DNA from: Cryobacterium breve
GTDB lineage: Bacteria; Actinomycetota; Actinomycetes; Actinomycetales; Microbacteriaceae
Length of the DNA stretch: 64,000 nucleotides
NCBI RefSeq assembly: GCF_027594785.1
Contig: NZ_CP075584.1
Location: 1 to 64,000, forward strand
Direction of reading: 5' to 3'
Below the pieces are notes generated by a model, which ran no database searches, had not been told where the DNA came from, and saw only the letters and a list, made by a program, of their open reading frames with translations. Below, piece by piece: positions 36,708-45,532 of this stretch. Numbering within the stretch: the stretch's first letter is position 1; each line of letters opens with the position of its first letter. The translations under genes were made by a program, and so were the position numbers.

Positions 36708-37542
36708 GCCCTCGCAGTCACGCCGTCCGCCGGTACCTTCTGGCCTCGATTGCCGTTTGTGCCGCCGCCGCGCTGACGACGGCATGTGCCGGCCCGGCCG
36801 GGGCCGGGGGTCCGCCTCCGCGTCGGCCGCGGCATCCGCTTCGTCAACGACCGCCGCGAGCCGTGTCCCGGAGACCCTGACCGTTTTCGCGGCCGCCTCC
36901 TTGAAGAAGACCTTCACCGAGCTCGCGACCGAGTTCGAGGCCGCCAACCCCGGCGTGACCGTTGCGCTCAACTTCGCCGGATCGGCCGACCTCGTCACCC
37001 AGATCACCGAAGGCGCTCCCGCCGACGTCTTCGCCGCGGCCGACACAAAGAACATGGCCAAGCTCACGGGCGCCGGCCTCGTCACGGGCGCCCCGGCGGT
37101 CTTCGCGACCAACACCCTCGAGATCGCCGTTCCGCCGGGCAATCCGGCCGGCGTGAAGTCCTTCGCCGACCTGGCCGATCCCGCCACCAAGGTGGTCATC
37201 TGCGCAGCCCAGGTGCCCTGCGGCGCCGCGACCGCCGCGATCGAGAAGGCGACCGGTGTGACCCTCGCCCCGGTCAGCGAGGAGAACGCCGTCACCGACG
37301 TGCTCGGCAAGGTGTCCTCCGGTGAGGCGGATGCCGGCCTCGTCTACGTCACGGACGTCGCCGGGGCGGGCACGAGCGTCCTCGGCATCCCGTTCGCCGA
37401 ATCAGGCACGGCCGTGAATTCGTATCCGATCGGCGTCGTCGCCGCGAGCAAGCATGCCGAACTCGGGACCCTGTTCGCAGGCTTCGTCACCGGACCCACC
37501 GGGCGGAAGGTGCTCGCCGCGGCGGGCTTCGGCACCCCGTGA
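36704..37542 (+). CDS. modA: Molybdate ABC transporter binding lipoprotein ModA (1-nt frameshift)
   Basis: About 279-aa molybdate-binding lipoprotein. The leader [19 protein letters not shown] ends in a lipobox Cys. After a lost G in the run at 36806-36810 the mature protein continues [19 protein letters not shown], then [20 protein letters not shown] (the ModA N-terminal signature), [40 protein letters not shown] and [13 protein letters not shown]. One added base gives 280 codons. The GTG 36704 start overlaps the TOBE gene (GTGA). First gene of modABC. Confidence 0.9.
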
Positions 37543-37549
37543 GCGTTGC

Positions 37550-38386
37550 ATGACACAGGCCAGCGGCCGGGCAGCGGTCTCTCTGCGCGGCACCGCGCGG
37601 GACGATACGGAGGTGCTCGGCGTACCGCGCTGGATCGTCGCGATCGCTGCCGTCGGCGCGCTCTTCATCGTGTTGCCGATCGTCGGGATGACCGCCAGGG
37701 TCGACTGGGCGAACTTCGGCGCGCTCGTCACCTCGCCCTCCGCGATCGCGGCGCTGCTGCTCAGCCTGCGCACGGCCGCGGCGAGCACGGCGCTCTGCCT
37801 GCTGCTCGGGGTGCCGATGGCGGTCGTGCTCGCCCGGAGCCAATTCCGCGGCCAGCGGCTCGTGCGGGCGTTCGTGCTCCTGCCGCTCGTGCTACCGCCC
37901 GTGGTCGGTGGGATCGCGCTGCTGTCGACGTTCGGCCGCCGGGGGCTGCTCGGCCAGACCTTCGAGGTGCTCGGAATCCAGATCGCGTTCTCGACGACGG
38001 CCGTCGTTCTCGCGCAGGCGTTCGTCGCGCTCCCATTCCTCGTGCTGAGCGTCGAGGCGACCCTGCGGGCCTCGGGCGCCCGGTATGAGGCCGTCGCCGC
38101 GACCCTCGGCGCCGCTCCGAACACCGTGTTCTGGCGGGTGACCCTGCCGCTCGTCGTGCCGGGGCTCGTCTCGGGGGCCGTGCTCGCGTTCGCGCGGGCG
38201 CTCGGTGAGTTCGGTGCGACCCTGACCTTCGCGGGCAGCCTCGAGGGCGTCACCCGCACCCTCCCGCTCGAGATCTACCTGCAGCGCGAAACGGATCCGG
38301 ATGCCGCCGTCGCCCTCGCCCTGGTCCTCGTCGTGGTGGCGGTCGTGGTCATGGTCGCGACCCACCGGCCGCGAGGGCTCTCGTGA
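37550..38386 (+). CDS. modB: Molybdate ABC transporter permease ModB
   Basis: 278-aa inner-membrane permease. Hydrophobic segments lie at about residues 28-50, 68-95, 108-130, 145-165, 205-225 and 252-270. The EAA-like loop is [20 protein letters not shown] followed by [20 protein letters not shown] and [11 protein letters not shown], all typical of ModB/CysT-type permeases. It starts 7 nt after modA and overlaps modC by 4 nt (GTGA). Frame intact. Confidence 0.93.
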   Translation: MTQASGRAAVSLRGTARDDTEVLGVPRWIVAIAAVGALFIVLPIVGMTARVDWANFGALVTSPSAIAALLLSLRTAAASTALCLLLGVPMAVVLARSQFRGQRLVRAFVLLPLVLPPVVGGIALLSTFGRRGLLGQTFEVLGIQIAFSTTAVVLAQAFVALPFLVLSVEATLRASGARYEAVAATLGAAPNTVFWRVTLPLVVPGLVSGAVLAFARALGEFGATLTFAGSLEGVTRTLPLEIYLQRETDPDAAVALALVLVVVAVVVMVATHRPRGLS

Positions 38387-39180
38387 CGTTCGAATTCGAG
38401 GCGGTCCTCGCGCACCGGAACCTCGATGTGGCCTTCAGCGTCCAGCCGGGGGAGACCGTCGCGCTCCTCGGCTCCAACGGGGCAGGGAAGTCGAGCGTCG
38501 TGCAGATCAGCGCCGGCCTGTTGAGACCGGATTCCGGTCGCGCGAGTCTCGCCGGCCATGTTCTCTTCGACCTGCCCGCGGCATCCGCTGCCCCCGACGC
38601 ACGCACGGGCGGCGGCACCGTCCCACGCACAGGCACCTGGACCCCGCCGCACGCCCGAGGCACCGTGCTTCTCGCCCAGGAACCGCTGCTGTTCCCGCAC
38701 CTGTCCGTTCGCGACAACGTCGCCTTCGGGCCGCGGAGCGCGGGAATTCCCCGGGCCGCGGCGCGTGACCTCGCCGAGGAGTGGCTCGTCGCCGCCGACG
38801 TCGCCGACCTCGCCGACCGCAAACCCGGCGCCCTTTCCGGCGGCCAGGCGCAACGGGTGGCCGTCGCGCGCGCCCTCGCGGCCCGACCGCGCCTGCTGTT
38901 GCTGGACGAGCCGATGACCTCCCTCGACGTCGCGGCCGTGCCGGCCCAACGCCTGCTGCTGAACCGGATGCTGTCCGACCGTTCGGTGATCCTGGTCACC
39001 CATGATCCCCTCGACGCCCTCGCCCTCGCCGACCGGGTCATCGTGCTCGAGGACGGCCGGATCGTCGAGGCGGGTCCGACCCGCGAGGTCTTCGCGAACC
39101 CTCGCACCGCATTCACCCGTGCCCTCACCTTCGGTCTCGCGCCCGGGACGGCCGAATCCCGCGAAGACGGTTTAACCTAG
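38383..39180 (+). CDS. modC: Molybdate ABC transporter ATP-binding protein ModC
   Basis: 265-aa ATPase. Seen: Walker [13 protein letters not shown]-loop [14 protein letters not shown], signature [17 protein letters not shown], Walker [15 protein letters not shown] and H-loop [15 protein letters not shown]. It lacks the C-terminal TOBE/molbindin domain of E. coli ModC; that function is supplied by the separate TOBE protein upstream. GTG 38383 overlaps modB. A 30-residue Ala/Thr/Pro insert sits between strand S3 and the Q-loop. It ends 4 nt before sufS. Confidence 0.92.
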   Translation: MTFEFEAVLAHRNLDVAFSVQPGETVALLGSNGAGKSSVVQISAGLLRPDSGRASLAGHVLFDLPAASAAPDARTGGGTVPRTGTWTPPHARGTVLLAQEPLLFPHLSVRDNVAFGPRSAGIPRAAARDLAEEWLVAADVADLADRKPGALSGGQAQRVAVARALAARPRLLLLDEPMTSLDVAAVPAQRLLLNRMLSDRSVILVTHDPLDALALADRVIVLEDGRIVEAGPTREVFANPRTAFTRALTFGLAPGTAESREDGLT

Positions 39181-39184
39181 GAGC

Positions 39185-40501
39185 ATGACGCTTTCCGCTC
39201 CATCGTTCCGTCGTGCCGCCGCCGTGGCGCTGACCGAGGACGAGGTCGCTCGCATCCGCAACGACTTCCCGATCCTCGAACAGCGCATCAACGGGCATCC
39301 GCTCAACTATCTGGACTCCGGGGCCACCTCGCAGAACCCGATCAGCGTGATGGAAGCCGAGCAGGAGTACTACGAGCAACGCAACGCGGCCGTGCACCGC
39401 GGCGCGCACACCCTCGCGTTCGCGGCGACGGAGGTCTTCGAGGGCGCCCGGGCGACCGTCGCCGCGTTCATCGGCGCGCAGCCCGACGAACTCGTCTGGA
39501 CCTCGAACGCGACCGAAGGCGTCAATCTCGTCGCATATTCGATCTCCAATGCCTCCCTCGGCCTCGGTGGGCCGGATGCCGCCCGGTTCCGTATCGGGGC
39601 CGGCGACGAGATCGTCGTGACCGAGATGGAACACCACGCCAACCTCATTCCGTGGCAGCAGCTCGCTCTGCGCACCGGGGCGACCCTGCGCTTCATTCCC
39701 GTGATGGACGACGGCACCCTCGACCTGGCCGCCGCGGCCACGATCGTCGGCCCGCGCACGCGGCTGCTCGCCTTCACCCACGCGTCCAATGTCGTCGGCA
39801 CGATCAACCCCGTTGCCGAGCTCGTCGAGCTCGCGCACCGCTTCGACGCCCTCGTCATGCTCGACGCCTGCCAGACGGTGCCGCATCTTCCGGTCGACGT
39901 CGCGGCTCTCGACGTGGACTTCGCCGTCTTCTCCGGGCACAAGATGCTCGGCCCGACCGGCATCGGCGCGCTCTTCGGCAAGGCCGAACTGCTCGCCGGC
40001 CTGCCGCCGTTCCTGACCGGCGGTTCGATGATCACGACCGTCGACATGGAGCACGCAGAGTTCCTCGCGCCGCCGCAGCGCTTCGAGGCAGGCACCCAGC
40101 GCATCTCGCAGGCGATCGCCCTCGCCGCCGCCGTCGACTACCTGACCGAAACCGGCATGGACCGGATCGCCCTCCGTGAGGCCGAACTCGGCCAGCGCCT
40201 CGTGGCCGGGCTCGCCGAGATCCCCGGCGTTCGGGTGCTCGGACCGGCCGCCGGCATCGACCGCATCGGCCTCGCCGCCTTCGACGTCGCCGGGGTCCAC
40301 GCGCACGACGTCGGCCAGTTCCTCGACGAGGCCGGCATCGCCGTGCGGGTCGGCCACCACTGCGCCCAGCCGCTGCACCGCCGCCTCGGCATCACCGCGT
40401 CCACGCGCGCCAGCACCTACCTCTACACTACGACCGACGAGGTCGACCAGTTCCTGGCCGCCATGCACGAGGTCGCCCCCTTCTTCGGAGTGAAGCCATG
40501 A
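39185..40501 (+). CDS. sufS: Cysteine desulfurase SufS
   Basis: 438-aa class-V PLP enzyme releasing sulfur from cysteine as a persulfide. Seen: NYLDSGATSQNPISVMEA, the substrate block RNAAVHRGAHTLAFAATEVF, EMEHHANLIPWQ, LDACQTVPHLPVDV, the PLP lysine in FAVFSGHKMLGPTGIGAL, and the active-site Cys in VRVGHHCAQPLHRRLG. Overlaps sufU by 4 nt. No sufBCD genes are here, so with the adjacent molybdenum genes it may also supply sulfur for FdhD or XDH-type cofactor; that part is inference. Confidence 0.94.
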   Translation: MTLSAPSFRRAAAVALTEDEVARIRNDFPILEQRINGHPLNYLDSGATSQNPISVMEAEQEYYEQRNAAVHRGAHTLAFAATEVFEGARATVAAFIGAQPDELVWTSNATEGVNLVAYSISNASLGLGGPDAARFRIGAGDEIVVTEMEHHANLIPWQQLALRTGATLRFIPVMDDGTLDLAAAATIVGPRTRLLAFTHASNVVGTINPVAELVELAHRFDALVMLDACQTVPHLPVDVAALDVDFAVFSGHKMLGPTGIGALFGKAELLAGLPPFLTGGSMITTVDMEHAEFLAPPQRFEAGTQRISQAIALAAAVDYLTETGMDRIALREAELGQRLVAGLAEIPGVRVLGPAAGIDRIGLAAFDVAGVHAHDVGQFLDEAGIAVRVGHHCAQPLHRRLGITASTRASTYLYTTTDEVDQFLAAMHEVAPFFGVKP

Positions 40502-41055
40502 GCTCGAGCGAGCTGCAGCAGCTGTACCAGCAGATCATCCTCGACCACGCCAAGTACCGGCACGGCGCCTCGGCAGAGCCGTTCGGCGTGTTCGACGCCG
40601 ACGGTGCACCGGGGCTGCGTCTCGCCGAGTCGCACCAGGTGAACACGACCTGCGGGGACGAGATCACGGTCCGGGTCGGCGTCCGCGCGGGCTCCGGTAC
40701 CGCAGCGGATGCCGCGGTGACGGACGCCGCCGGCCCTGCTCCCGTGATCGAACAGTTCGTCTGGCGCGGTGACGGCTGCTCGATCTCGATGGCGTCGGCA
40801 TCCGTGCTCGCGGACACGATGACCGGACTGACCGTTCCCGAAGCCGAGGCACTGGTCACGACCTTCCGTGACCTGCTCCGCTCGCGCGGCACGATCGAGC
40901 CGGACGAAGAGGTGCTCGGCGATGCCGCGGCCTTCGCCGGGGTCTCCAAGTATCCGGCCCGGGTCAAGTGCGCGATGCTGCCCTGGGTCGCGTTCGAGGC
41001 CGCCTTGATGCAGGTCGCCGCGGCATCCGCTGCCGCCGTGACCCCGCTCGCGTAA
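40498..41055 (+). CDS. sufU: SufU sulfur-transfer protein
   Basis: 185-aa IscU/SufU-fold zinc protein that receives sulfur from SufS. The three conserved cysteines are visible in NTTCGDEITV, GDGCSISMASASVLADTM and RVKCAMLPWVAFEAAL, with the Asp of CGDEI as the fourth ligand; the 18-21 residue insert typical of SufU between the first two Cys is present and enlarged. Opening LQQLYQQIILDHAKYRHG is diagnostic. Start ATG 40498 overlaps sufS. An Ala-rich C-terminus ends it. Followed by two palindromic repeats. Confidence 0.93.
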   Translation: MSSSELQQLYQQIILDHAKYRHGASAEPFGVFDADGAPGLRLAESHQVNTTCGDEITVRVGVRAGSGTAADAAVTDAAGPAPVIEQFVWRGDGCSISMASASVLADTMTGLTVPEAEALVTTFRDLLRSRGTIEPDEEVLGDAAAFAGVSKYPARVKCAMLPWVAFEAALMQVAAASAAAVTPLA

Positions 41056-41391
41056 CCGCGCCCGGCGCTGCCGTTCGCCACGGTCGCCCGGCCGATTCTC
41101 TGCCGCGAGAGTACGATTTTGGCCCTTAAGACCGTGTTTTAAGGGCCAAAAGTACGCTCTCGCGGAACCTGGGGCGCGCACGCTGGGGCGCACGGGTGTG
41201 CTCGCTCGCTCGCTCGGGTAACCGCGCCCGTCACGTCGGGTCGGGTCGCCGGCATCGCGTCGCCGCGTCACCGGCTGATTCTCGTCCGCGAGAGCACGTT
41301 TTTGGCCCTTAAGACCGTGTTTTAAAGGGCCAAAAGTGCGCTCTCGCGCAACCTTGCGCGCGCACGCTGGGGCGCGAGGGATGGGCGCTGG
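41056..41391. repeat. Duplicated unit with two family-E palindromes
   Basis: This 336-nt gap between convergent genes holds two copies of a roughly 184-bp unit. Each copy has GTAACCGCGCCCG, a CCGATTCTC-like or CTGATTCTC lead-in, a palindrome (41103-41165 and 41287-41348) and a tail GCGCACGCTGGGGCG. In the palindromes CGAGAGTACGATTTTGGCCC plus TTAA pairs with TTAAGGGCCAAAAGTACGC plus TCTCG around GACCGTGT. The outer arm differs between copies (GTACG versus GCACG) and the change is largely matched on the opposite arm. No gene seen. Confidence 0.85.
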
Positions 41392-42339
41392 TCAGGCGCG
41401 GGAACGCGCGACGAGGCTGAGGACGGCGCTGGTGGCGGGCAGGTTCGGCAGGAGCGCGGCGCCGTCGAGACCGTTCGCGGTGGGAAAGCGGATGTCCGCG
41501 GCCGGCCAGACCAGGCGGAGATCGCGCTCGAATCGGGTCGCGATCTCGGGTGAGCGCAGCACGCCGCCGAGCCCGCCGATCACGGGTGCGTCGACCACCG
41601 ACTGGCCCACCCGTTCGAGTCCGGTGCGCACCGACAGTGCGAGTTCGGCGGCCGCGGCGTCGCAGATCGCCGCGGCGACGGCATCCGTTGCCGCGAGGGC
41701 GGTGACCGAGCGCGACCACGCCGCGATCCGGCTCACCCGGGCCGGGTCGGCTTGCAGGCTCGAGGTAGAGCGTCTCCAGGTTCGGGAATTCCTTCTGGAC
41801 GGCGTTGCGGAGGGCCGTCACCTGGCCGCGTCCGTCGTAGTCGCGCATGACTGAGTCGAGGGCGGCACGTCCGAGCCAATAGCCGCTGCCGGCATCCGCG
41901 ATCAGGTACCCCCAGCCGTCGACCCGGGCGACGGCGCCCACACCGACCGCCAGCGTGACGACGCCGGTGCCGACGGCGATCACGGCCCCCGGGGTGTCGC
42001 CGAGGGCGCCGAGGTACGAGGTCACCGAGTCGTGGGCGAGGAACACGTCCTGCACGCCGAGCCCGTGGGTGAGATGACGGAGTTCGGCGGCATCGGCGTC
42101 GGACTGCGTGGAAGCCGGAGATGCCGGCGCTCAGGGTGCGAATGCCGAGGTCGTCGGAAAGGCCGCTTTCGGTCGCGGCGACGGCCTTGACGACATCGGC
42201 GAGCTGGGGCATCAGCTCCCGGTCGGTGCGAATGCCGGCGAAATCAAACGTGTCGTGTCGTCCGTCGGCCGAGCGGAGCCAGGGCGCGGATGCCGGTCTG
42301 GCCGGCATCAATGGTGAGGGAGCGGGATACGTCGGTCAT
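41392..42339 (-). CDS. BadF/BadG/BcrA/BcrD-type ATPase, N-acetylglucosamine kinase-like (three indels)
   Basis: About 314-aa actin-fold sugar kinase-like protein. Seen, across frames: LTIDAGQTGIRAL (phosphate-1 loop), GIRTDRELMPQLADVVKA, VFLAHDSVTSYLGALGDTPG, IAVGTGVVTLAVG, GWGYLIADAGSGYWLGRAAL (adenosine motif of GlcNAc kinases), and PVIGGLGGVLRSPEIATRF. Extra bases at about 42279, 42115 and 41757 break the frame; removing all three leaves 315 codons. Start ATG 42339 follows AAGGACG. The substrate is probably an amino sugar such as GlcNAc; nothing nearby confirms that. Confidence 0.8.
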
Positions 42340-42499
42340 CGCGGGGCGTCCTTGGTCGAGGGGGCGAATCGAAACTGCGGTGCGGCCGGCGAGTGTGCCG
42401 GTGCACAGTCCCTATCATTCCGCGTTGCCGTGCCTGGAGGGCAGTCCCAGCACGGCCAGTCCCGGAGAGGGACCCCTCGGAAAGGAGTGCGTGCGAACC

Positions 42500-42562
42500 A
42501 TGGGTCGGCTAGCCTTCTGGTATCGCCGGTCCAACAACCGGCCTCTGGGGGGAGAATGTTGA
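42500..42562 (+). CDS. Possible 20-aa leader peptide overlapping the first small membrane protein
   Basis: ATG 42500 to TGA 42562 encodes MGRLAFWYRRSNNRPLGGEC. AAAGGAG lies 12 nt upstream. Its stop overlaps the start of the next small gene by 7 nt, an arrangement compatible with translational coupling. The peptide is basic and aromatic. It is too short to judge by composition, and chance cannot be excluded. Confidence 0.3.
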   Translation: MGRLAFWYRRSNNRPLGGEC

Positions 42563-42672
42563 ATAATCTGGCTGGCTGGCATGTATTAGTTCTTGTTGGC
42601 GGCTTTGCGGTGACGGCCGCTGTGGCCGTGGCGATTGTCTTTGTCGCCATTCGACTCGCGCGCCGCAAGTAG
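42556..42672 (+). CDS. Single-span small membrane protein (38 aa), first of a tandem pair
   Basis: Encodes a 38-residue protein: MLNNLAGWHVLVLVGGFAVT, then a continued hydrophobic helix (AAVAVAIVFVAIR) and a basic end LARRK. ATG 42556 is preceded by GGGGGGAGA, a strong ribosome binding site, which is the main support for translation. The last 10 residues (FVAIRLARRK) closely resemble those of the next small gene (VVAIRLSRRK), so the two are probably duplicates. Not of a family I recognise. The positively charged tail would face the cytoplasm. Confidence 0.6.
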   Translation: MLNNLAGWHVLVLVGGFAVTAAVAVAIVFVAIRLARRK

Positions 42673-42715
42673 TGCGCACGACGGTCGTCGCCGGGCGAAG
42701 ACGAGGGCGGCACTG

Positions 42716-42826
42716 GTGGGATTGTCCGTCGGGACGAGTCTGGTGATGCTGGGGTTTGCTGTCTTGCTCGCGCTGGCCGTCGTCGGGATCATCGTGGTGG
42801 CCATCCGGCTGTCCCGGCGGAAGTAG
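42716..42826 (+). CDS. Single-span small membrane protein (about 36 aa), second of a tandem pair
   Basis: Hydrophobic helix with LVMLGFAVLLALAVVGIIVV and a basic end AIRLSRRK, matching the preceding small protein. GTG 42716 is the start I favour, with GAGGG about 11 nt before it; ATG 42746 would shorten it. A longer frame starting inside the previous gene is unlikely because its added residues are polar and lack a ribosome binding site. The pair are too short for most gene finders. The convergent PKD-like gene ends 7 nt away. Confidence 0.5.
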   Translation: MGLSVGTSLVMLGFAVLLALAVVGIIVVAIRLSRRK

Positions 42827-42833
42827 CGCGCGG

Positions 42834-43673
42834 TCAGCAGCCGGGGCCCGAAGGGTTGGCCCTGCAGTCCTGGCCGACGAGGACGGTCGAGGCCGTGCTG
42901 ACGACGACGGTGAGCGGCGGTGCGGCGATCGTGAGTGTGCCCTGTACCGGACGCCAGGGTTGTGCGCCGGCGCGGTACTCGGCCGAGTAGACGACCGACA
43001 GCACCACGGTGTGTCGGCCGGTAGACCTGAAGATATGGCTGGTTGCGGTGTCGGAGAACTCAGGGACGCCGAGCGTCGCCCAGCTCGCGCCGCCCGTCGC
43101 GGAGTCAACGGGCGTACCGTCGCCGACATCCCAATGGAATCGCTTCGGCGTGAAACGGACCTCGGCGGGGAACCCGAGCAGCACGCCCGAGCGCACGTGC
43201 ACGGATGCCCGGGCCAGGAAATTCGCCGGGAGCCCGGTGATCGCCCAGCCGTTGGGTTCCATGCCCTGGCCGGGCACGGCCGCCGGGAAATTGACGAGAT
43301 CGCTGATGCTGACCACGAGATTCGGGTCACAGAGCGGACAGTTGACGGCGAACCCGTCCCGGACGAACGGCAGCCCCACGGTCGGTGTCGGCGTCGAGCG
43401 CGGAGCGCCCGTGCCGCTGCCCGCAGCACCCGTGCCGTCAGCCGTTCCCGACGCGGTCCCGCCGGGTCCCGTCCCCGAGTCGAACCCCGTTGACAAGTCC
43501 ACGCCCCCGCCGTTCACGACCCCGGACACCGGTGGTGGGCCGCTGCATGACTCAAAATGGGTGGCGTTCCAACTAAGACATCCAGTTTCAGCGGGAACCG
43601 CGCCGGCGGGAGACCCAATCAGCAGCAGTGAACAGACTGCTGCTGCTGTCAACAGAAGTTTGATCCGAGCCAT
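42834..43673 (-). CDS. Secreted protein with PKD-like domain
   Basis: 279-aa exported protein. Signal peptide ARIKLLLTAAAVCSLLLIGS with cleavage near AGA-V (about residue 25). Then a Gly/Thr/Ser-rich low-complexity stretch (about 55-95), a region with CPLCDPNLVVSISDLVNFPA, and a PKD-like fold with FHWDVGDGTPVDSATGG, HIFRSTGRHTVVLSVVYSAE. Seven or so Cys, including a C-terminal pair (LVGQDC, GPGC), suggest disulfides outside the cell. Function unknown. Start ATG 43673 overlaps the end of the lipoprotein gene upstream by 25 nt, so the two are an operon. Confidence 0.72.
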   Translation of the reverse strand: MARIKLLLTAAAVCSLLLIGSPAGAVPAETGCLSWNATHFESCSGPPPVSGVVNGGGVDLSTGFDSGTGPGGTASGTADGTGAAGSGTGAPRSTPTPTVGLPFVRDGFAVNCPLCDPNLVVSISDLVNFPAAVPGQGMEPNGWAITGLPANFLARASVHVRSGVLLGFPAEVRFTPKRFHWDVGDGTPVDSATGGASWATLGVPEFSDTATSHIFRSTGRHTVVLSVVYSAEYRAGAQPWRPVQGTLTIAAPPLTVVVSTASTVLVGQDCRANPSGPGC

Positions 43674-44224
43674 TGTTCCGACGTCTCTACAAGCAACCGA
43701 TTGTCTGTGCGGCTGAACGTGAAACCGATCTGCATCGGATACCGGAGGGGACGATTGGCTGGCACAACCGTGACTCCGGACGAGTCGACCAGATCTGTTG
43801 CGGATACGTCTAGGCACAAATAGGTCTCGACGTGGGCTGAATTCACGTCCGCTGACTGCAAAGTCATGCGGTCAAAAGCCAAGGCGCCGGTACCCTTGAG
43901 CCCTTCGCTCGAGAGTCCCTTCAGGGAAGTAATTTCGCCCGCGAGGACTTCTCCGGTAGCGACGGCGGCCATCCGCTCGGGGGAAACTCCGCCCTCGTGG
44001 CCGATCTGCGTCGATAGTGCTTGGTATTCGGTGAATGACGTCCGCGCGGCCTCGAGAGCGTCGGCTTCTGAGGCGAAAGCGGGGGCATCCGCTGTCGGGG
44101 ACGCAGATGGGCTCGCGATCGACGCCGGTGACGTCGCGCACCCGGTGAGGGCGAGGAGGCCGGCAGTACAGAGGGACGCGTACAAAGTCGTCGTCGCCAG
44201 CCGGTACCTCTCGCGGATCCGCAT
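43649..44224 (-). CDS. Putative lipoprotein of unknown function
   Basis: 191-aa protein with a clear lipoprotein signal: RIRERYRLATTTLYASLCTA, then LLALTGC with the lipobox Cys at about residue 29, followed by a Ser/Pro/Ala linker. The mature domain (EADALEAARTSFTEYQALST through RPLRYPMQIGFTFSRTDNRL) has no motif I recognise. It overlaps the PKD-like secreted protein by 25 nt, so the pair probably act together at the cell surface. Start ATG 44224. A palindrome (44299-44390) lies upstream. Confidence 0.72.
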   Translation of the reverse strand: MRIRERYRLATTTLYASLCTAGLLALTGCATSPASIASPSASPTADAPAFASEADALEAARTSFTEYQALSTQIGHEGGVSPERMAAVATGEVLAGEITSLKGLSSEGLKGTGALAFDRMTLQSADVNSAHVETYLCLDVSATDLVDSSGVTVVPANRPLRYPMQIGFTFSRTDNRLLVETSEQWLGSNFC

Positions 44225-44298
44225 GCGGTCACGTTAGAACACCCGGGGACATCCCGCTCGAGTTATCCACAGGGCGACACTCTTGTCGGGCCAAATGG

Positions 44299-44390
44299 CC
44301 TAACCAATTCGACGGAGATTTTGGGTTTTCGCACCCGTGAGAGCGCGATCTAAGCGCTTTCCGGGCAAAAACTCCGTCGAATTCGTTAGG
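44299..44390. repeat. Palindromic element, family F
   Basis: CCTAACCAATTCGACGGAGA plus TTTTG (from 44299) pairs with CAAAAACTCCGTCGAATTCG plus TTAGG (ending 44390) with two mismatches, enclosing about 40 nt. It lies just after the stop of the esterase gene (44430, minus strand). Confidence 0.85.
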
Positions 44391-44429
44391 GGGACTCGGG
44401 CCAGGGGGAGACCGGCTGGCGCAAAGGGG

Positions 44430-45398
44430 CTAGAGGATGCGCTCTTCGAGCCAGGCGGCCTGCCGCAGCCAGTGGTGGCCAGAGCCGCCCTCGTGCTGGT
44501 TGAACGGGTAGACCTCGATGTCCGCCTCGCCCGCGTAGTGGTTGAGGGCCGCGAAGACCGTCGACGGCGGGCAGACCGGGTCCATCAGGGCGACCGAGAA
44601 GAGCGCCGGGGCCGTCGCGCGCTTGGCGAAGTTCACTCCGTCGAAGTAGGAGAGTGTCGTGAAGGTCTGGTCGACGAGGTCGCGGTGCACCGAGAGGTAC
44701 CGCACGATCTCCTGGTACGGGTCTCCATCGGTGATCTCGATGGCCCGCTCGAAGTGGCAGAGGAAGGGCACCTCGGGCATGACCCCGATGAGTCCCTCAC
44801 TGAGGCCCGCCGCCGCAAGCGCGATTCCGCCGCCCTGGCTGCCGCCGCACACGGCGACGCGGGTCGGGTCGACCCGGTCGAGCGTGCGCACGGCGTCGAT
44901 CGCGCGGGCGGCATCCGTGAAGAGCCGGCGGTAGTAGTAGTCGTGCGGCCGTTCGATGCCGCGAGTCACGAAACCGGGGGCGGACGGCCCGGTACCGTTC
45001 GGGTCTGGCGTCTCGCCGCCGGAGCCCCAGACGCTGCCCTGGCCCCGGGTGTCCATGAACAGGTAGGCGTACCCGGCGGTGACCCAGGCGAGATTCTCGT
45101 GGGGGAGGCCGCGGCCTCCGCCGTAGCCGTTGTACTCGACGACGGCGGGCAGCGGGCCGGTCGTGCCTGCCGGCACCAGAAACCAGGCGCGCACCGGCTG
45201 CCCGGCGAATCCGTTGAAGGTCATGTCGTAGACCTCGACCTGGCTGAGCGGGGAGTCGACCCTGGTCAGGCGTAGTTCGTCGGGAAAGCGGCGGGCGTCG
45301 GCGAGGGTGTCCTCCCAGAACTCGTCGAAGTCGTCCGGCTCGGCGACGATCGGCCGGTAGTCGCGAAGCTCGGGCAGGCTGAGGTCGTAACGGGGCAC
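44430..45398 (-). CDS. Acetylxylan esterase / cephalosporin-C deacetylase family (CE7) hydrolase
   Basis: 322-aa alpha/beta hydrolase that removes acetyl groups from sugars or related esters. Seen: LPELRDYRPIVAEPDDFDEF, the nucleophile elbow VAVCGGSQGGGIALAAAG with catalytic Ser, YLFMDTRGQGSVWGSGGETP (CE7 RGQG motif), PVCPPSTVFAALNHYAG with the catalytic Asp, and the catalytic His in NQHEGGSGHHW. GTG 45398 follows GAAAGG. No signal peptide, so it acts in the cytoplasm. It stands between two palindromes and is not obviously linked to its neighbours; the nearby sugar kinase suggests acetylated-sugar use. Confidence 0.9.
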   Translation of the reverse strand: MPRYDLSLPELRDYRPIVAEPDDFDEFWEDTLADARRFPDELRLTRVDSPLSQVEVYDMTFNGFAGQPVRAWFLVPAGTTGPLPAVVEYNGYGGGRGLPHENLAWVTAGYAYLFMDTRGQGSVWGSGGETPDPNGTGPSAPGFVTRGIERPHDYYYRRLFTDAARAIDAVRTLDRVDPTRVAVCGGSQGGGIALAAAGLSEGLIGVMPEVPFLCHFERAIEITDGDPYQEIVRYLSVHRDLVDQTFTTLSYFDGVNFAKRATAPALFSVALMDPVCPPSTVFAALNHYAGEADIEVYPFNQHEGGSGHHWLRQAAWLEERIL

Positions 45399-45532
45399 AG
45401 AGGGCCTTTCGGTGAGGCACACGGATGCGACGGGCCGCGCGGATGCCTCGGCGTCGATCGATCTCGTCCCCAGCCTAGTGTTGCGGTCAGCGACCTTCCG
45501 CCGGCGCCGTTGCTGCGGCATCCGCGCCCTGA

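Noticed and set aside
42635-42826. A 63-aa version of the second small membrane protein
   Set aside because: The extra N-terminal residues overlap the first small gene in another frame, are polar, and lack a ribosome binding site.
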